DNA of 43,638 nucleotides. It comes from Paenibacillus sp. oral taxon 786 str. D14. Its GTDB lineage: Bacteria > Bacillota > Bacilli > Paenibacillales > Paenibacillaceae. The translations under genes were made by a program, and so were the position numbers. The notes under the pieces are model-generated. The model worked only from the letters and a program-made list of their open reading frames with translations, ran no database searches and had not been told where the DNA came from. Location: NCBI RefSeq assembly GCF_000159955.1, contig NZ_GG695998.1:1-43638 (forward strand), in the 5' to 3' direction. Positions 1 to 9,041 of the stretch are shown here, in pieces. Positions within the stretch are counted from its first letter, which is position 1, and every line of letters starts with the position of its first letter.

Positions 1-5
1 ACTTG

Positions 6-36
6 GGTGAATTAACTACTAAGTAGTTAGTTCACC
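6..36. repeat. 31-bp near-perfect inverted repeat
   Basis: The sequence reads almost the same on both strands (GGTGAATTAACTAC / GTAGTTAGTTCACC around the centre). A T-rich stretch follows it, and it lies about 30 bases before the ATG of the first gene. It could be the terminator of a gene left of the window or an operator for the gene at 68. The sequence alone does not decide. Confidence 0.5.
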
Positions 37-67
37 TATTTCCATTTTTAAAGAAAATGGTGAGGAT

Positions 68-769
68 ATGAAAAAGATAAGTTTTAACGAAATGAAAGAA
101 AACCACACTTCCTTTTTTTCTCCAAACCAGCTCGTTGTTCGTAAACTACCTGTTATTTCAACGACTGATGAAGAGCAAATAAGAGAAATCCTGATCAACA
201 TGATTAATATTCAAGGGATTCTGGCTAGGCATTATTTTTATCAAAGAGAACTAGGAAGCTCCAGTATAGAAGATTACTCCTTCTTTATCACTAATAAAGT
301 GGATGATGAAGCTTTAATGTTTAGCATGATTTTTGATTCTGTTACTGTAACAAAGACCAGGTACGGGGAACCATGCGGTCTTCAAGTTAATGACGCCAAA
401 GATATAGCTTATAAAGTTTTTGAAAGAATGATTAAAGAAAAACAGGTTAACAATGAAATTGGCCACTTTATTCTAGGTAGAAAATTTCAGAATGATTATC
501 GCCAGCTAGGGTGTTTTGAAATAGAAGGTGACGGAAGGGAGGTTATTGAAAACGAGTTTTTTACTTATTTGATCAAGAGTTCATCTTTGTCCACGGCTGT
601 ATATCCTGCATATCTCGATGTTAGTGGTTTGAAAATGGAAGAAATAGAAAAAGACCAGCTAATAATTCAGTTAGCAAATCAAGTTAGTAAACTCTATTTA
701 ATGGTTTATGATTATGAAAATACGGAAGGGGTTCCTTTCTTTCGAAAAGAATTAAGATGGTTTATTTGA
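68..769 (+). CDS. hypothetical protein, 233 aa
   Basis: I do not recognise this protein. It is soluble, with no membrane segment or signal peptide, rich in acidic and aromatic residues, and has no visible nucleotide-binding or metal motif. The ATG at 68 follows a GGTGAGG-like ribosome binding site. The gene is clearly more AT-rich than the transfer genes that begin about 300 bases later, so it probably belongs to a different DNA segment. No operon partner is visible in the window. Confidence 0.6.
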   Translation: MKKISFNEMKENHTSFFSPNQLVVRKLPVISTTDEEQIREILINMINIQGILARHYFYQRELGSSSIEDYSFFITNKVDDEALMFSMIFDSVTVTKTRYGEPCGLQVNDAKDIAYKVFERMIKEKQVNNEIGHFILGRKFQNDYRQLGCFEIEGDGREVIENEFFTYLIKSSSLSTAVYPAYLDVSGLKMEEIEKDQLIIQLANQVSKLYLMVYDYENTEGVPFFRKELRWFI

Positions 770-1070
770 GTCGGATAAGTAAGTCAATATCATAATTCGA
801 CTTGAGTAGAGGACTAAAGCTACCAAAAATCAAAGGGTCAATTGAAGGTCACAAAATGATCAGGAAAAGGGACAAGACAAGGTCACGTAATCCTGTTAAT
901 CTGATAGTGTCAAAAAGGTGTGGACAGGCTCCCGGGCATCCCGGACGGCCTGTCTTTTTCATTTTCAGGGCCGATCGGGATTACCGGTCGTTCCTGAAGG
1001 GAAAGGAGTGGTGGATCCATCCAATATCTCGACAATTGAGGAGCGGAAGATCGAGGGGAGGGGAGCAGCG
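770..1070. other. intergenic stretch between AT-rich gene and transfer cluster
   Basis: I see no convincing gene here. Open frames starting near 802 and 918 run through the terminator hairpin at 923-959 and then overlap the coupling-protein gene, so I treat them as chance or over-extended. The base composition turns from AT-rich to GC-rich inside this stretch, so an element boundary could lie here, but I found no matching repeat elsewhere in the window. Confidence 0.4.
923..959 (+). terminator. Rho-independent terminator
   Basis: GACAGGC and GCCTGTC arms enclose an inner GC-rich stem (cccgg / ccgg) and are followed directly by five Ts. It separates the gene at 68-769 from the transfer genes and argues against a coupling-protein start at 918. 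Confidence 0.75.
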
Positions 1071-3368
1071 ATGCTCTCTTTTTTATTTCCAAGCTGGTGC
1101 GAGCCCGGTCAAGGTCAGCACAAGCGAACGCTATGGTTCGAAATTCAATCCTCCCTTGATGCCACACCTATGGACTTTGCCAAGGCAACGCGGTTTGCCC
1201 GGCATATCAGCGGACTCGGGTATGCCCGGTTCCAGCGTCTTCGGCATGGACAACTCTATTTTCGTTTCCTGATCCAGTGTGCAGGACCTGCTGGACGGGT
1301 ACGGATCTACGTTTCTGTCCCCGACATTCGCTGGATGGGATTTCGTACCGGGTTCCACACACAGGTGTCCGGAATGTATTTGCTTCCGGTCAAGACACCC
1401 GTGTTTACCGCTGGTTCGGGCAAAAACGTGATCGTTGCCGAAGGCCGTCCGGCGTATAAGGGCGCTCTTTCCGTTGCAAGTATCCATCCGGTCGGCAAAG
1501 ATCCGCTAAACGAAATGATCGCCGCGATGGGTGCAGGCGAACTGGCGGAAGGCGAGGAGGTGTGGCTGGAGCTGGCCTTTGCGCCAGCGGGCAAGCGGCT
1601 CCTTCAGCGCCGTGTCCGCAGAGCCGAGAACTGGCTGCGTTCCCCGGCCAATGAGCCGGTGTCCCTGCAGTCCATTTGGCGGGAGATGAACACGAACCAA
1701 AAGGCCAAATCACGGCCACGGGAATTGACCGCCTACCAGCAAAACGTGATGCGGACGCTGCAAAGCAAACATGATGAAGATGAAGTCGGGCTGTGGACCG
1801 GATTTCGCGTGCTGATTCGTTCCTCTTCGGCGAAAGCGCGACTGCAAACGATGAACGATATGCTGCAATCGATGCGAAGCGGTAATGGCATCGTCCTCCG
1901 TCCGGTAAAAGGCAGAAAGCAGGTATTAGCACCGGGAACGCCATCCAAGCAGTTATTGCTCGCTTCGGAGGAACTGGGCTACTGGCTGCGCATTCCTGCC
2001 TTTGGCGATCCGGTCGCCGCGCATATGGAGAAGATGCATGCAAAAATTGTACCGGCTCCGACTGGACTCGACCACGGCCTCTACATCGGGAAAAGCAACG
2101 TGCCGGGCCAGGAACGGGACCTTCGTATGCCGCTGGGTCAAATGCTCAAGCATACGTTTCTCGCCGGCACAACCGGTTCCGGGAAAACGTCTACGCTGCT
2201 CTCGATCATGACCCGTATGGTTGAAGATCTGGAGAGGAAGCCGGACCAAGCACCCGGTTTTACATTTCTCGACCCGCACGGCGGGGCGATTGAAACGCTG
2301 CTGAGTTATATCCCGAAAAAGTTGTATCCGAAGTTGCACCTGATTCCTCTCGGGGCTACCGAACGGCCGCGCGGCTTCAACTTGTTTCAAGACGCGCATG
2401 CGGATGTACGGGAGTCGTTGACCGGGGAGTTTGTGACCACCTTGCAGCAATTGTTCCCGGGTTCGCGCCCGCGGGCGGAGCATTATTTACGGAATGCCGT
2501 GTTGAGTTTGTTGTCGGTGCCGCCGCAAACGGTACTGGGCATTATGGATATTTTCTATAACGAGAACTACCGGAGAAAATTGCTGCCGAAACTCGACGTG
2601 CATCTGCGCCATTTTTGGTTGGACGAGTTCGCGCAAATCAAAAATCTGGGGGATCATCTCGGTCCCATCATGAACAAGCTTGGTGCCTTAACGACGTACC
2701 CGACCGCACGGCGGATGCTGGGGCAAGAGCGCAGCAGCATCGACACCCGGCGGGCGATGGACGAGGGCCATATCGTGCTGATCGACGGCAGTGGCTGCGT
2801 CCCGGATTTACTGAAGATTCTGGCCAGCCTGTTTTTCATCGACTATCATTTCACCTGCCGCAAGCGGCCACAGCACAAGTCCAAAGCACATTTTTTCTTT
2901 GCTGACGAAGTCCATTTGTTTGCAACGGACATTTTAACGAAAATACTGGCCGAAGACCGCAAGTTCGGCTTGTCGGTCTTTCTGGCCACCCAGTATTTGA
3001 CCCAATTGTCCGATCGCATTCTGGAGGCGATTCTCGGCAATGTCGGAACGCTAATGTTGCTGCAACTCGGCGGGCCGGACGCGGACAAATTGTCGCGTTG
3101 GCTGAAACCCCAGGTGACAAATACCGATTTGATGAACCTGGCCGAGCTGCACGCCATTGTGCGCACGAAAGGACACGAAGGGCGTCTTGAGCTGTTTACG
3201 GTGAAAAACGAGATCGTGCCTATGAAGCACGAAGCCTGGATTCGGGAAGCGTGGGCGCATTCGGACAAACAGGATGGCCGATCGATTGAGACGGTCGAGC
3301 GGGAAATGAATATCGGAGAAGGACCGCAGTCCCCGCTAAACGGTTGGCGGCGCGACGATCCGGAGTAA
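1071..3368 (+). CDS. VirD4/TraD-like type IV coupling ATPase
   Basis: This is a conjugative coupling protein of the VirD4/TraD-TraG group (HerA/FtsK-like P-loop ATPases), which feeds the DNA-relaxase complex to the secretion channel at the membrane. In the 765-residue product, Walker A (GTTGSGKTS) is at about 366-374 and a Walker B-like FLDPHGG at about 399. A second acidic motif FFFADEVHLF, around D612-E613, fits the TraD/TraG C-terminal half. I chose the ATG at 1071 because it follows a GAGGGGAGGGGA site; the longer frame to 918 crosses a terminator. There is no obvious N-terminal membrane anchor, unlike classical VirD4, so it may dock through another protein. It opens the transfer cluster. 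Confidence 0.85.
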   Translation: MLSFLFPSWCEPGQGQHKRTLWFEIQSSLDATPMDFAKATRFARHISGLGYARFQRLRHGQLYFRFLIQCAGPAGRVRIYVSVPDIRWMGFRTGFHTQVSGMYLLPVKTPVFTAGSGKNVIVAEGRPAYKGALSVASIHPVGKDPLNEMIAAMGAGELAEGEEVWLELAFAPAGKRLLQRRVRRAENWLRSPANEPVSLQSIWREMNTNQKAKSRPRELTAYQQNVMRTLQSKHDEDEVGLWTGFRVLIRSSSAKARLQTMNDMLQSMRSGNGIVLRPVKGRKQVLAPGTPSKQLLLASEELGYWLRIPAFGDPVAAHMEKMHAKIVPAPTGLDHGLYIGKSNVPGQERDLRMPLGQMLKHTFLAGTTGSGKTSTLLSIMTRMVEDLERKPDQAPGFTFLDPHGGAIETLLSYIPKKLYPKLHLIPLGATERPRGFNLFQDAHADVRESLTGEFVTTLQQLFPGSRPRAEHYLRNAVLSLLSVPPQTVLGIMDIFYNENYRRKLLPKLDVHLRHFWLDEFAQIKNLGDHLGPIMNKLGALTTYPTARRMLGQERSSIDTRRAMDEGHIVLIDGSGCVPDLLKILASLFFIDYHFTCRKRPQHKSKAHFFFADEVHLFATDILTKILAEDRKFGLSVFLATQYLTQLSDRILEAILGNVGTLMLLQLGGPDADKLSRWLKPQVTNTDLMNLAELHAIVRTKGHEGRLELFTVKNEIVPMKHEAWIREAWAHSDKQDGRSIETVEREMNIGEGPQSPLNGWRRDDPE

Positions 3369-3390
3369 GGCTCATGCCTAATAAAGTCAG

Positions 3391-3438
3391 AGATCAAGAC
3401 TGAGATCAAGTCTGAGATAAAGATGGAGATAACCGGTC
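3391..3438 (+). repeat. 12-bp tandem repeat, iteron-like
   Basis: Four consecutive 12-base units begin with AGAT: AGATCAAGACTG, AGATCAAGTCTG, AGATAAAGATGG and a more diverged AGATAACCGGTC. They lie in the gap between the coupling protein and the replication-relaxation gene. Such direct repeats next to a hairpin are typical of protein-binding sites at transfer or replication origins. That function is inferred. Confidence 0.6.
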
Positions 3439-3461
3439 AGATGGAAACATCGCTGCAAGGC

Positions 3462-3490
3462 CGCAACCGGCGCATGAGCCGGCGGTTGCG
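3462..3490. promoter_or_regulatory. GC-rich hairpin, possible oriT element
   Basis: CGCAACCG (3462-3469) pairs with CGGTTGCG (3483-3490), with extra pairing in the inner part. No T-run follows, so it is not an ordinary terminator. It sits directly after the 12-bp repeats and before the replication-relaxation gene, which makes an origin-of-transfer role plausible but unproven. Confidence 0.45.
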
Positions 3491-3532
3491 CTGATCCGGA
3501 CTTGCTCTCATCTGCGCGGAAAGGAGAGAGAC

Positions 3533-4408
3533 ATGTACGAAGCGGCAAAAAAGGAGTTGCTTGCGCTCATCTACCGATACGGACCAATGACCGCCAAACA
3601 GGCGGCGATCGTTCTGAATTACCGGTTGCCTACGCTTTACGCGATGGCCAGTCAATTGAACCGGCAAGGGTTAATTCGCAGCATTCCGCTTCCCTTCCTT
3701 CGGCTCAATCATGTAGGATACGGCCTGACCGCCCAAGGGGCAAAAACCGCCGCCCTGCTTGCCGGCGAAGAAGACGGTTTCCGTTCTAAAGCATGGGAGA
3801 AGTTGCCGATGCAACTGGAGCATGTGTACGGAACCAACGCATTTTTTGTTTCGCTCATTGAGCACAGTTTGCACCATAAAGGCGAAGGTATAACGGAGTG
3901 GCAGTCAACCCGGGAAGCCGCAGAACAATACGCCCATTTCAAAGAGTCCGGTAAAAAAACGATGCTGCTTCGTCCGGACGGATTATGCACGTATGTGCTA
4001 CCTGGGCGGGGGAGGCTTGTGCTGCATGTGGAGTACGATACCGGCAGCGAAAACCAATGGAAACTGCAGGACAAGTTGTGGTTGTACGGACGGGTGTTGT
4101 CCGCCGCGTGGCGGTCGGTTGCGGCTGTGCATGTCCTGTTCGTGACCAAGATCGAGTCGCGTCCGAAGCGTTTGTTGCGTCTTTGGGCTGCGCTCGGCGA
4201 AGGGCCGCTGATTGGTCGTCCGTTGCCGAACGTCTGGGCAATCAGCGAGAGCGAATGGAAGCGAAAAGGCGTAGAGGAAGCACTTTGGTGGGGAGTGGGG
4301 GAGTCGCGCATCCGGTTGAAAGAGATGCCGCTGCTGCCGCCCGCAGAGGCAGATTTGCCGCTTCTCGGCAAACAGCCGCGTGAGCCGTCCCCGATCGCAG
4401 GGAGGTGA
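3533..4408 (+). CDS. Replication-relaxation family protein
   Basis: The 291-residue protein begins with a winged-helix-type region (about 1-75: helices around 'MTAKQAAIVLN' and 'LPTLYAMASQLNRQGLIRS'). It continues with the 'YGLTAQG' and 'LEHVYGTNAFFVSL' segments that I associate with the Replic_Relax family of Gram-positive mobile elements. Members are found beside coupling proteins and are thought to act at plasmid or ICE origins; their exact biochemistry is not settled. No three-histidine relaxase motif is visible. The ATG follows AAGGAGAGAG. It is probably translated from the same transcript as the coupling protein and lies directly after the repeat and hairpin region. Confidence 0.7.
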   Translation: MYEAAKKELLALIYRYGPMTAKQAAIVLNYRLPTLYAMASQLNRQGLIRSIPLPFLRLNHVGYGLTAQGAKTAALLAGEEDGFRSKAWEKLPMQLEHVYGTNAFFVSLIEHSLHHKGEGITEWQSTREAAEQYAHFKESGKKTMLLRPDGLCTYVLPGRGRLVLHVEYDTGSENQWKLQDKLWLYGRVLSAAWRSVAAVHVLFVTKIESRPKRLLRLWAALGEGPLIGRPLPNVWAISESEWKRKGVEEALWWGVGESRIRLKEMPLLPPAEADLPLLGKQPREPSPIAGR

Positions 4409-4414
4409 ATGGAC

Positions 4415-5230
4415 TTGGAATTTCGTTGGCTGCCGAAGCTGCTCCTGTGGAGCATGCTAATGTTTTCCTGTTTGGGGGCGGTTTCTACGCTGTTTCGCAC
4501 GGATACCGATCCAGTCCCCGCCTTGCTCACACGAACGGCCGAGCAGCAGATGGCGATCCAAACGGCGCTCGGGTTTGCCCGGGAATGGATGTTCTGGGAC
4601 GGCGGGGAATTGCCGGAAGAGCGAGTGCAGCGGCTGCAGCCCTATGTCAATCCGGATGCGCTTGCCCGTGTCGCTGCCTTACAGGCCGAATCAAACACTC
4701 GAAGTCAACAGGTGATGGCATCGGAGTTTTTGACCATCGCCGCTAGCGGCGGATCGTCCTATCGGGTCCGGGTTCGCGTTATTGTTGCCAATCCGGAGCG
4801 GATGATGTGGGAGGTTGAAGTGCCGGTTTGGGTTCAAGCAACAAAAGGGGCGGCGGTTACCGATCCGCCAATCATTCGATCATTACAGGAACCACCAATC
4901 GTCCCGAAGATTCCGCAAGCAGCAGCGGCATCCGCTGCGGTGGAAGAGCGGATGCGTTCGGCCATGGAAAGTTTCCTGAAAGCGATATGCGAAAGCAAGG
5001 ATGCTGGCAGCCTGCTCAATTATGTAACGGCAGACACCAAAATGGTTCCGCTAAATGGCCGGTTGCGTTTTGTAACGTTAGATCGTTTGGAAGCGACAGG
5101 AGAAGGACCTTACGACGTAACGGTTTCATTTACCATCGAGGATGCATCGACCGGCTTTCGTTTGGCGCAGGTGTGGCGGATGAAGGTAACGGAAGAAAAT
5201 CAAAAGTTTTTTGTGGCGGCTATGCAGTAA
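4415..5230 (+). CDS. VirB8/TcpC-like conjugation protein
   Basis: About 271 residues with one N-terminal membrane helix (about 7-27, LLLWSMLMFSCLGAVSTLF) followed by an exported part with two similar beta-rich NTF2-like halves. This is the layout of TcpC of pCW3 and of VirB8-type scaffold proteins, which bind and position channel parts outside the membrane. The second half (about 170-271) carries the longer conserved-looking block ending in 'FFVAAMQ'. An ATG at 4409 is nearly inside the GGAGGTG site, so the TTG at 4415 is the better-spaced start. It abuts the preceding stop, implying coupled translation. Confidence 0.7.
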   Translation: MEFRWLPKLLLWSMLMFSCLGAVSTLFRTDTDPVPALLTRTAEQQMAIQTALGFAREWMFWDGGELPEERVQRLQPYVNPDALARVAALQAESNTRSQQVMASEFLTIAASGGSSYRVRVRVIVANPERMMWEVEVPVWVQATKGAAVTDPPIIRSLQEPPIVPKIPQAAAASAAVEERMRSAMESFLKAICESKDAGSLLNYVTADTKMVPLNGRLRFVTLDRLEATGEGPYDVTVSFTIEDASTGFRLAQVWRMKVTEENQKFFVAAMQ

Positions 5231-5306
5231 TAACTTACCCAAAATCCGAGCCATCAAAATGATCGCGTGGACCACGATTCATTGGTTAGACCTGGAGGTG
5301 AGGGAT

Positions 5307-5564
5307 ATGGATGGAGATTTTGTCCAAACCGGTTTGCTTGTGCTGAAACGATTGCTGCAGGCGATTTTCTTGACGATCGCTATTTACCGGGGCGTCAAGA
5401 TGTATGCCAACGGGGAAACGAATCGGCTTTGGTCGCACATTATGCTTTCAATCATTCTCGGTATTTTTGTTTTTGCACCCGGTATTGCCAAATATTTAGC
5501 TTTTTATGTGCTCAAAACGCTGGGCATTTCGGTGGACGGGCTGACGGATACGACGGGGGGCTGA
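5307..5564 (+). CDS. small membrane protein, TcpD/VirB2-like position
   Basis: An 85-residue protein with two hydrophobic helices (about 13-27 and 47-65) and a short polar loop between. Size, topology and position between VirB8-like and TcpE-like genes match the small membrane subunits (TcpD-like or VirB2-like) of Gram-positive transfer systems. Sequence identity to either is not something I can show. The ATG at 5307 has a GGAGGTG site six bases upstream; the longer in-frame opening at 5211 overlaps the previous gene and has no such site. Confidence 0.65.
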   Translation: MDGDFVQTGLLVLKRLLQAIFLTIAIYRGVKMYANGETNRLWSHIMLSIILGIFVFAPGIAKYLAFYVLKTLGISVDGLTDTTGG

Positions 5565-5568
5565 CACG

Positions 5569-6273
5569 ATGAACGAGCAGGAGAAAGCGGAATCGTATCG
5601 TGCCTTATATCGGGTTCGTCCGCTTATCTACCATATTGGGGATATAAGGTTATGGATGCCGATCCGGCAGGATGGCGTCGTCATGTGGCTTGTCTATCTT
5701 TTCGTCTTTTTCATTTTTTGTTACATCTTGCCTGTACTTACGGTGCTTCCGTTCGATCGGGCGATCACGATGACGGTCGGCCCGGTCGCTGCGGCTTATT
5801 ATACGGTCAAGCTGGATCCGGCGGGCAAAACGGTGCCCCACTATTTGCGGGACATTGTTCATTTTCTGGTTCGGCCCAAATGGGTGGTCCGTTGGCAGGC
5901 GGTCCGTCAACCTGGCGGTACCCATCGGGTTCGGTTTATCGGGCACTGCCGTCCTTATGAACGGCTGCCGCTTCAACAAGGAGGCGAGGAGTGGTGCGGC
6001 CGTAAGGGACAATTGGTTGGAACGGTGGAAGGTTTTCGCGTTCTCTTCCTTCCCGCACTTGTACGCATGCGCTGGATGGTAAGATCAGGCCGATTGTCGA
6101 TCATGCCGCTCAAACGGCAGCCGAAACAGGCCATTGTACCGCCTACCTGGCTCGAAGGACATCGTGTGTTGTACGGGAGCGCGGCCACCCCGCTCCAATT
6201 GGAGCGGGAGTTCAAAGAGAATGGCAAAGAACATTGGAAGGCTCAAGTCAGAGCCGACAATCATGCGAGGTGA
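5569..6273 (+). CDS. TcpE-like conjugal transfer membrane protein
   Basis: A 234-residue protein with two adjacent membrane helices (about 40-60 and 65-85), then the cytoplasmic segment 'PHYLRDIVHFLVRPK', typical of the TcpE family. TcpE-type proteins recruit VirB4-type ATPases to the conjugation channel at the inner face of the membrane. The C-terminal half is basic and its function is unknown. It starts four bases after the preceding stop and is followed within ten bases by the next gene, so it is part of the same operon. Confidence 0.65.
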   Translation: MNEQEKAESYRALYRVRPLIYHIGDIRLWMPIRQDGVVMWLVYLFVFFIFCYILPVLTVLPFDRAITMTVGPVAAAYYTVKLDPAGKTVPHYLRDIVHFLVRPKWVVRWQAVRQPGGTHRVRFIGHCRPYERLPLQQGGEEWCGRKGQLVGTVEGFRVLFLPALVRMRWMVRSGRLSIMPLKRQPKQAIVPPTWLEGHRVLYGSAATPLQLEREFKENGKEHWKAQVRADNHAR

Positions 6274-6281
6274 AACCGGAT

Positions 6282-6515
6282 ATGGGGAATTGGCGTCATC
6301 ATGTGTCGATCGGCATCGACGATATTCTGGAGGATGATAAGGCGAGTGTGGAGCAAAAGGGGCGTATGATTGCGGATCGGCTCAGCCGTGAAGCCTGTTT
6401 CCGTTCGTTCCCGTATGTAGCGAATTTTCGCACGGCGCAGACAGCGGACGAACTGGATCAATGGCTCGAGCGCATGTACGATTTTGCCGACCGTCACCGC
6501 ATCTGGATCCGGTAA
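6282..6515 (+). CDS. hypothetical small protein, 77 aa
   Basis: A small soluble charged protein (segment 'DILEDDKASVEQKGRMIADRL' shortened here: helical, acidic then basic) that I do not recognise. The ATG at 6282 has a GAGGTG site that overlaps the stop of the TcpE-like gene. Its position just before the VirB4 gene suggests an accessory of the ATPase, but this is only context. Confidence 0.55.
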   Translation: MGNWRHHVSIGIDDILEDDKASVEQKGRMIADRLSREACFRSFPYVANFRTAQTADELDQWLERMYDFADRHRIWIR

Positions 6516-6548
6516 GTGCCCTCCTTTTATGACAGGAGGTGAAGTAAG

Positions 6549-9041
6549 TTGAAATGCCCCGTGTTGTACTGGGAGCAAAACCTGCTGTTCGATTCGCTTC
6601 TGAAACCGTGGGCGGTGTATCGCATACCGCTGAAGCCGTATGCCTACCAGTCCGCGGAGAAAAAGCGCGGCACGGTCAGCCAGATGCAGCAGTTTTTGCA
6701 TAGCTATCATGGCTATGGACAGTTGTTGTCGGTAACCCGGATGATGGATGCCGAACACTGGCGACGGCGGCGAATAGGGCAGGGCGCGGAGCACGAACGA
6801 TATGTGAAGGCGGTCATGCAACGGTTTGACGCACGTCGACCGTGGCAGCGATCGCTTTATTTGATTGTGCAGCTTTCCGACGTGCAAAAACAGTTTCCCG
6901 AAGTTGATTTGTCCGGGTTTCGAAAAACGGGCCAAACGTTAAAGGAACTGGCCGCCGCTTTTCTGAGCCAAATTCAGGAGCAGTTCTGGTACCGTCAGCG
7001 CGGCGAACTGGAGGAAGAGCGCCTGCATATGGCCAAATCCGCCGAGAGCCTGCAGTTTAATCACGTTTACCATCATTTAAACGGAGAACGATGTGGTCCG
7101 CAAGAGATTGAATGGTTGCTTCGCCAGGGCTTTTTCCGGGGACTTTCCCGGGAGCCGGAACTAATCTTGACGCCGGAAGCGATGCGCGAAGTGCGGGTAA
7201 GAGGCGACAGAGTGCTGCTCCGCCCGAAAAAATCACTGCCGATTTTGCTGGCTTCCGATTTGGTGAGCGAAGAGAAGATGAAAACGCTGGTTGTCCATCA
7301 TGACGATCAGGACGAAGAAAGCTTAAGAAGTTATCAAGCGTTCTTTTCGGTTGTCGATGTGCCGGAAGAGATTTTGGCAATTGGCGACGAGTGGCTGTAT
7401 GCGCTCGAGGACCTGCCGTTTCCCGCCGAAGTCAGCCTACACTTTCAGGTGCAAACGCCGCACGAGGCGGCCGGCGGTCTGCAGCGCAACCGGAAGGTGC
7501 TGAAAGACCAGCGCCGGGAATATGCCGAAGCGTCCGAAGAGACGCCGATCACGTTGGAATGGGCAGGCAAACGCGGACGTGTGTTGGAGAATAAATTGCA
7601 AAAAGGGATGCCGCTCGTCTGGTCTTCCGCATGGCTTAATGTGTCGGGAGGCTCTCGTAAGGAACTGGAGGAGCGCGCAGCGCAGTTGCTGCAGCTGTAC
7701 GCGACCAAGCAAATTCGCATCGTTCGTTCTCCGGCGGATCAGGCGCGGGCGTTTCAACTTTTTTTGCCGGGAGCGGCGATGGACAAGCAAAACCGCATCC
7801 CGATGGACCCGAAGTTTTTGGCGGCGGGTATGCTGCACGGATCCCGGGAAATCGGCGATCCGGACGGGGACTATATCGGACGGACATTGCACAGTATCCC
7901 GGTGCTGCTCGACCTGAAGCGTCCGATGTCCAAGGAATTGAACCGTTCCGGGGCAATCGTCATCGTCGGTACGCTCGGCTCGGGAAAGTCGGTGTTGAAG
8001 AAGACGTTGTTTTATCACGGGTACAATCAAGGCGGCATCGTCTTTTCTATCGATCCTAAGGATGAGGATAGCTGTTTTGCGCTCATCCCGGATATTCAAA
8101 AAAACATGGTGCGGCTCAACTTTTCGGCGGAATCGACAACAAAATTCAATCCGTTCCGAATGTCGAAAAGCGAAGAACGTGCGCACAGCATCGTATTGGA
8201 TTTCCTCAGCCTGCTGTTGGAGGGCACTCGGAACGACGAGCGGGCCGACGCCATTATGGAGGCCGTGGAGCGTACGTTCGAGCAAGACAAGAGGGACTTA
8301 CATGTCTTCATACGGGAAATGGAGCGGATTGCGAACGATTCGCCGGTTGATGCGATCCGGGTGGAAGCGCGGCGCTGTGTGAACCGGCTGTTGTCCTATT
8401 CGCGAAGTCCGTTCGGCAAATTTATTTTCGCCCATGACGGGGAAGAAAACGCGAATATGAGCGGCGCGCGGTTTATCGTCATCACGCTTGCCGGGTTACC
8501 TTTGCCGAAGAAACGAACCGAACGGCTGCAGCAGGCGTTGACGCCGAACGAACGGTTCGGCATTGGTATTATGTATTTGGTTGCGGCACTAGGGCGTGAA
8601 TATATGTTTCACCGTCCAAGCGATCAACTTAAAATCTTCGGCATTGATGAGAGCTGGATTCTCCGCGCCTTTCCGGAAGGCGCCCTGCTTATCGATGAAA
8701 TCATCCGGATGGGTCGTTCCTTTCAGGTCGTGCCCTTACTTGCGACTCAAAACCCCGGCGATGTGGCGGACGAGGAGACGAGAAATAATCTCGGCTCCAT
8801 TTTTTGTTTCCGGACGGAAGATCCGCGTGCGATTGCGGACAATTTGACGCTGCTCGGTTTGGATCGGGGGGACGAGGACATGATCCAGGCATTCCGGGAG
8901 CTTAAAGCCGGTGATTGCTATATGAAGGATATCACAGGTCGAATCGGACGGGTGCATATTGAGCCGACACCGGATGATTTGCTCACCATTTTTAATACAA
9001 CGCCGAAAGCCGGCGATATGGAAGGGAGGGAGAACTGTTGA
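6549..9041 (+). CDS. VirB4-like conjugation ATPase
   Basis: The 830-residue ATPase drives assembly of, and transport through, the conjugation channel at the cytoplasmic membrane face. The first 450 residues are the diverged VirB4 N-terminal region. Walker A (GTLGSGKS) is at about 474-481, followed by 'SIDPKDED'. Walker B 'IFGIDESW' has D700 and E701, and the motif 'LLATQNPGDVADEETRNNLGS' region is typical of VirB4/TraC/ConE C-terminal domains. The TTG start has AGGAGGTG five bases upstream. Length is normal for the family. Its stop overlaps the next start by three bases. Confidence 0.9.
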   Translation: MKCPVLYWEQNLLFDSLLKPWAVYRIPLKPYAYQSAEKKRGTVSQMQQFLHSYHGYGQLLSVTRMMDAEHWRRRRIGQGAEHERYVKAVMQRFDARRPWQRSLYLIVQLSDVQKQFPEVDLSGFRKTGQTLKELAAAFLSQIQEQFWYRQRGELEEERLHMAKSAESLQFNHVYHHLNGERCGPQEIEWLLRQGFFRGLSREPELILTPEAMREVRVRGDRVLLRPKKSLPILLASDLVSEEKMKTLVVHHDDQDEESLRSYQAFFSVVDVPEEILAIGDEWLYALEDLPFPAEVSLHFQVQTPHEAAGGLQRNRKVLKDQRREYAEASEETPITLEWAGKRGRVLENKLQKGMPLVWSSAWLNVSGGSRKELEERAAQLLQLYATKQIRIVRSPADQARAFQLFLPGAAMDKQNRIPMDPKFLAAGMLHGSREIGDPDGDYIGRTLHSIPVLLDLKRPMSKELNRSGAIVIVGTLGSGKSVLKKTLFYHGYNQGGIVFSIDPKDEDSCFALIPDIQKNMVRLNFSAESTTKFNPFRMSKSEERAHSIVLDFLSLLLEGTRNDERADAIMEAVERTFEQDKRDLHVFIREMERIANDSPVDAIRVEARRCVNRLLSYSRSPFGKFIFAHDGEENANMSGARFIVITLAGLPLPKKRTERLQQALTPNERFGIGIMYLVAALGREYMFHRPSDQLKIFGIDESWILRAFPEGALLIDEIIRMGRSFQVVPLLATQNPGDVADEETRNNLGSIFCFRTEDPRAIADNLTLLGLDRGDEDMIQAFRELKAGDCYMKDITGRIGRVHIEPTPDDLLTIFNTTPKAGDMEGRENC

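Noticed and set aside
802..1272. Open frame overlapping the coupling-protein start
   Set aside because: It crosses a strong terminator, has no good ribosome binding site and overlaps a clear ATPase gene in another frame.
3533..4408. Classical relaxase (MobA/TraI type)
   Set aside because: No HUH or three-histidine motif is visible; the replication-relaxation family fits better.
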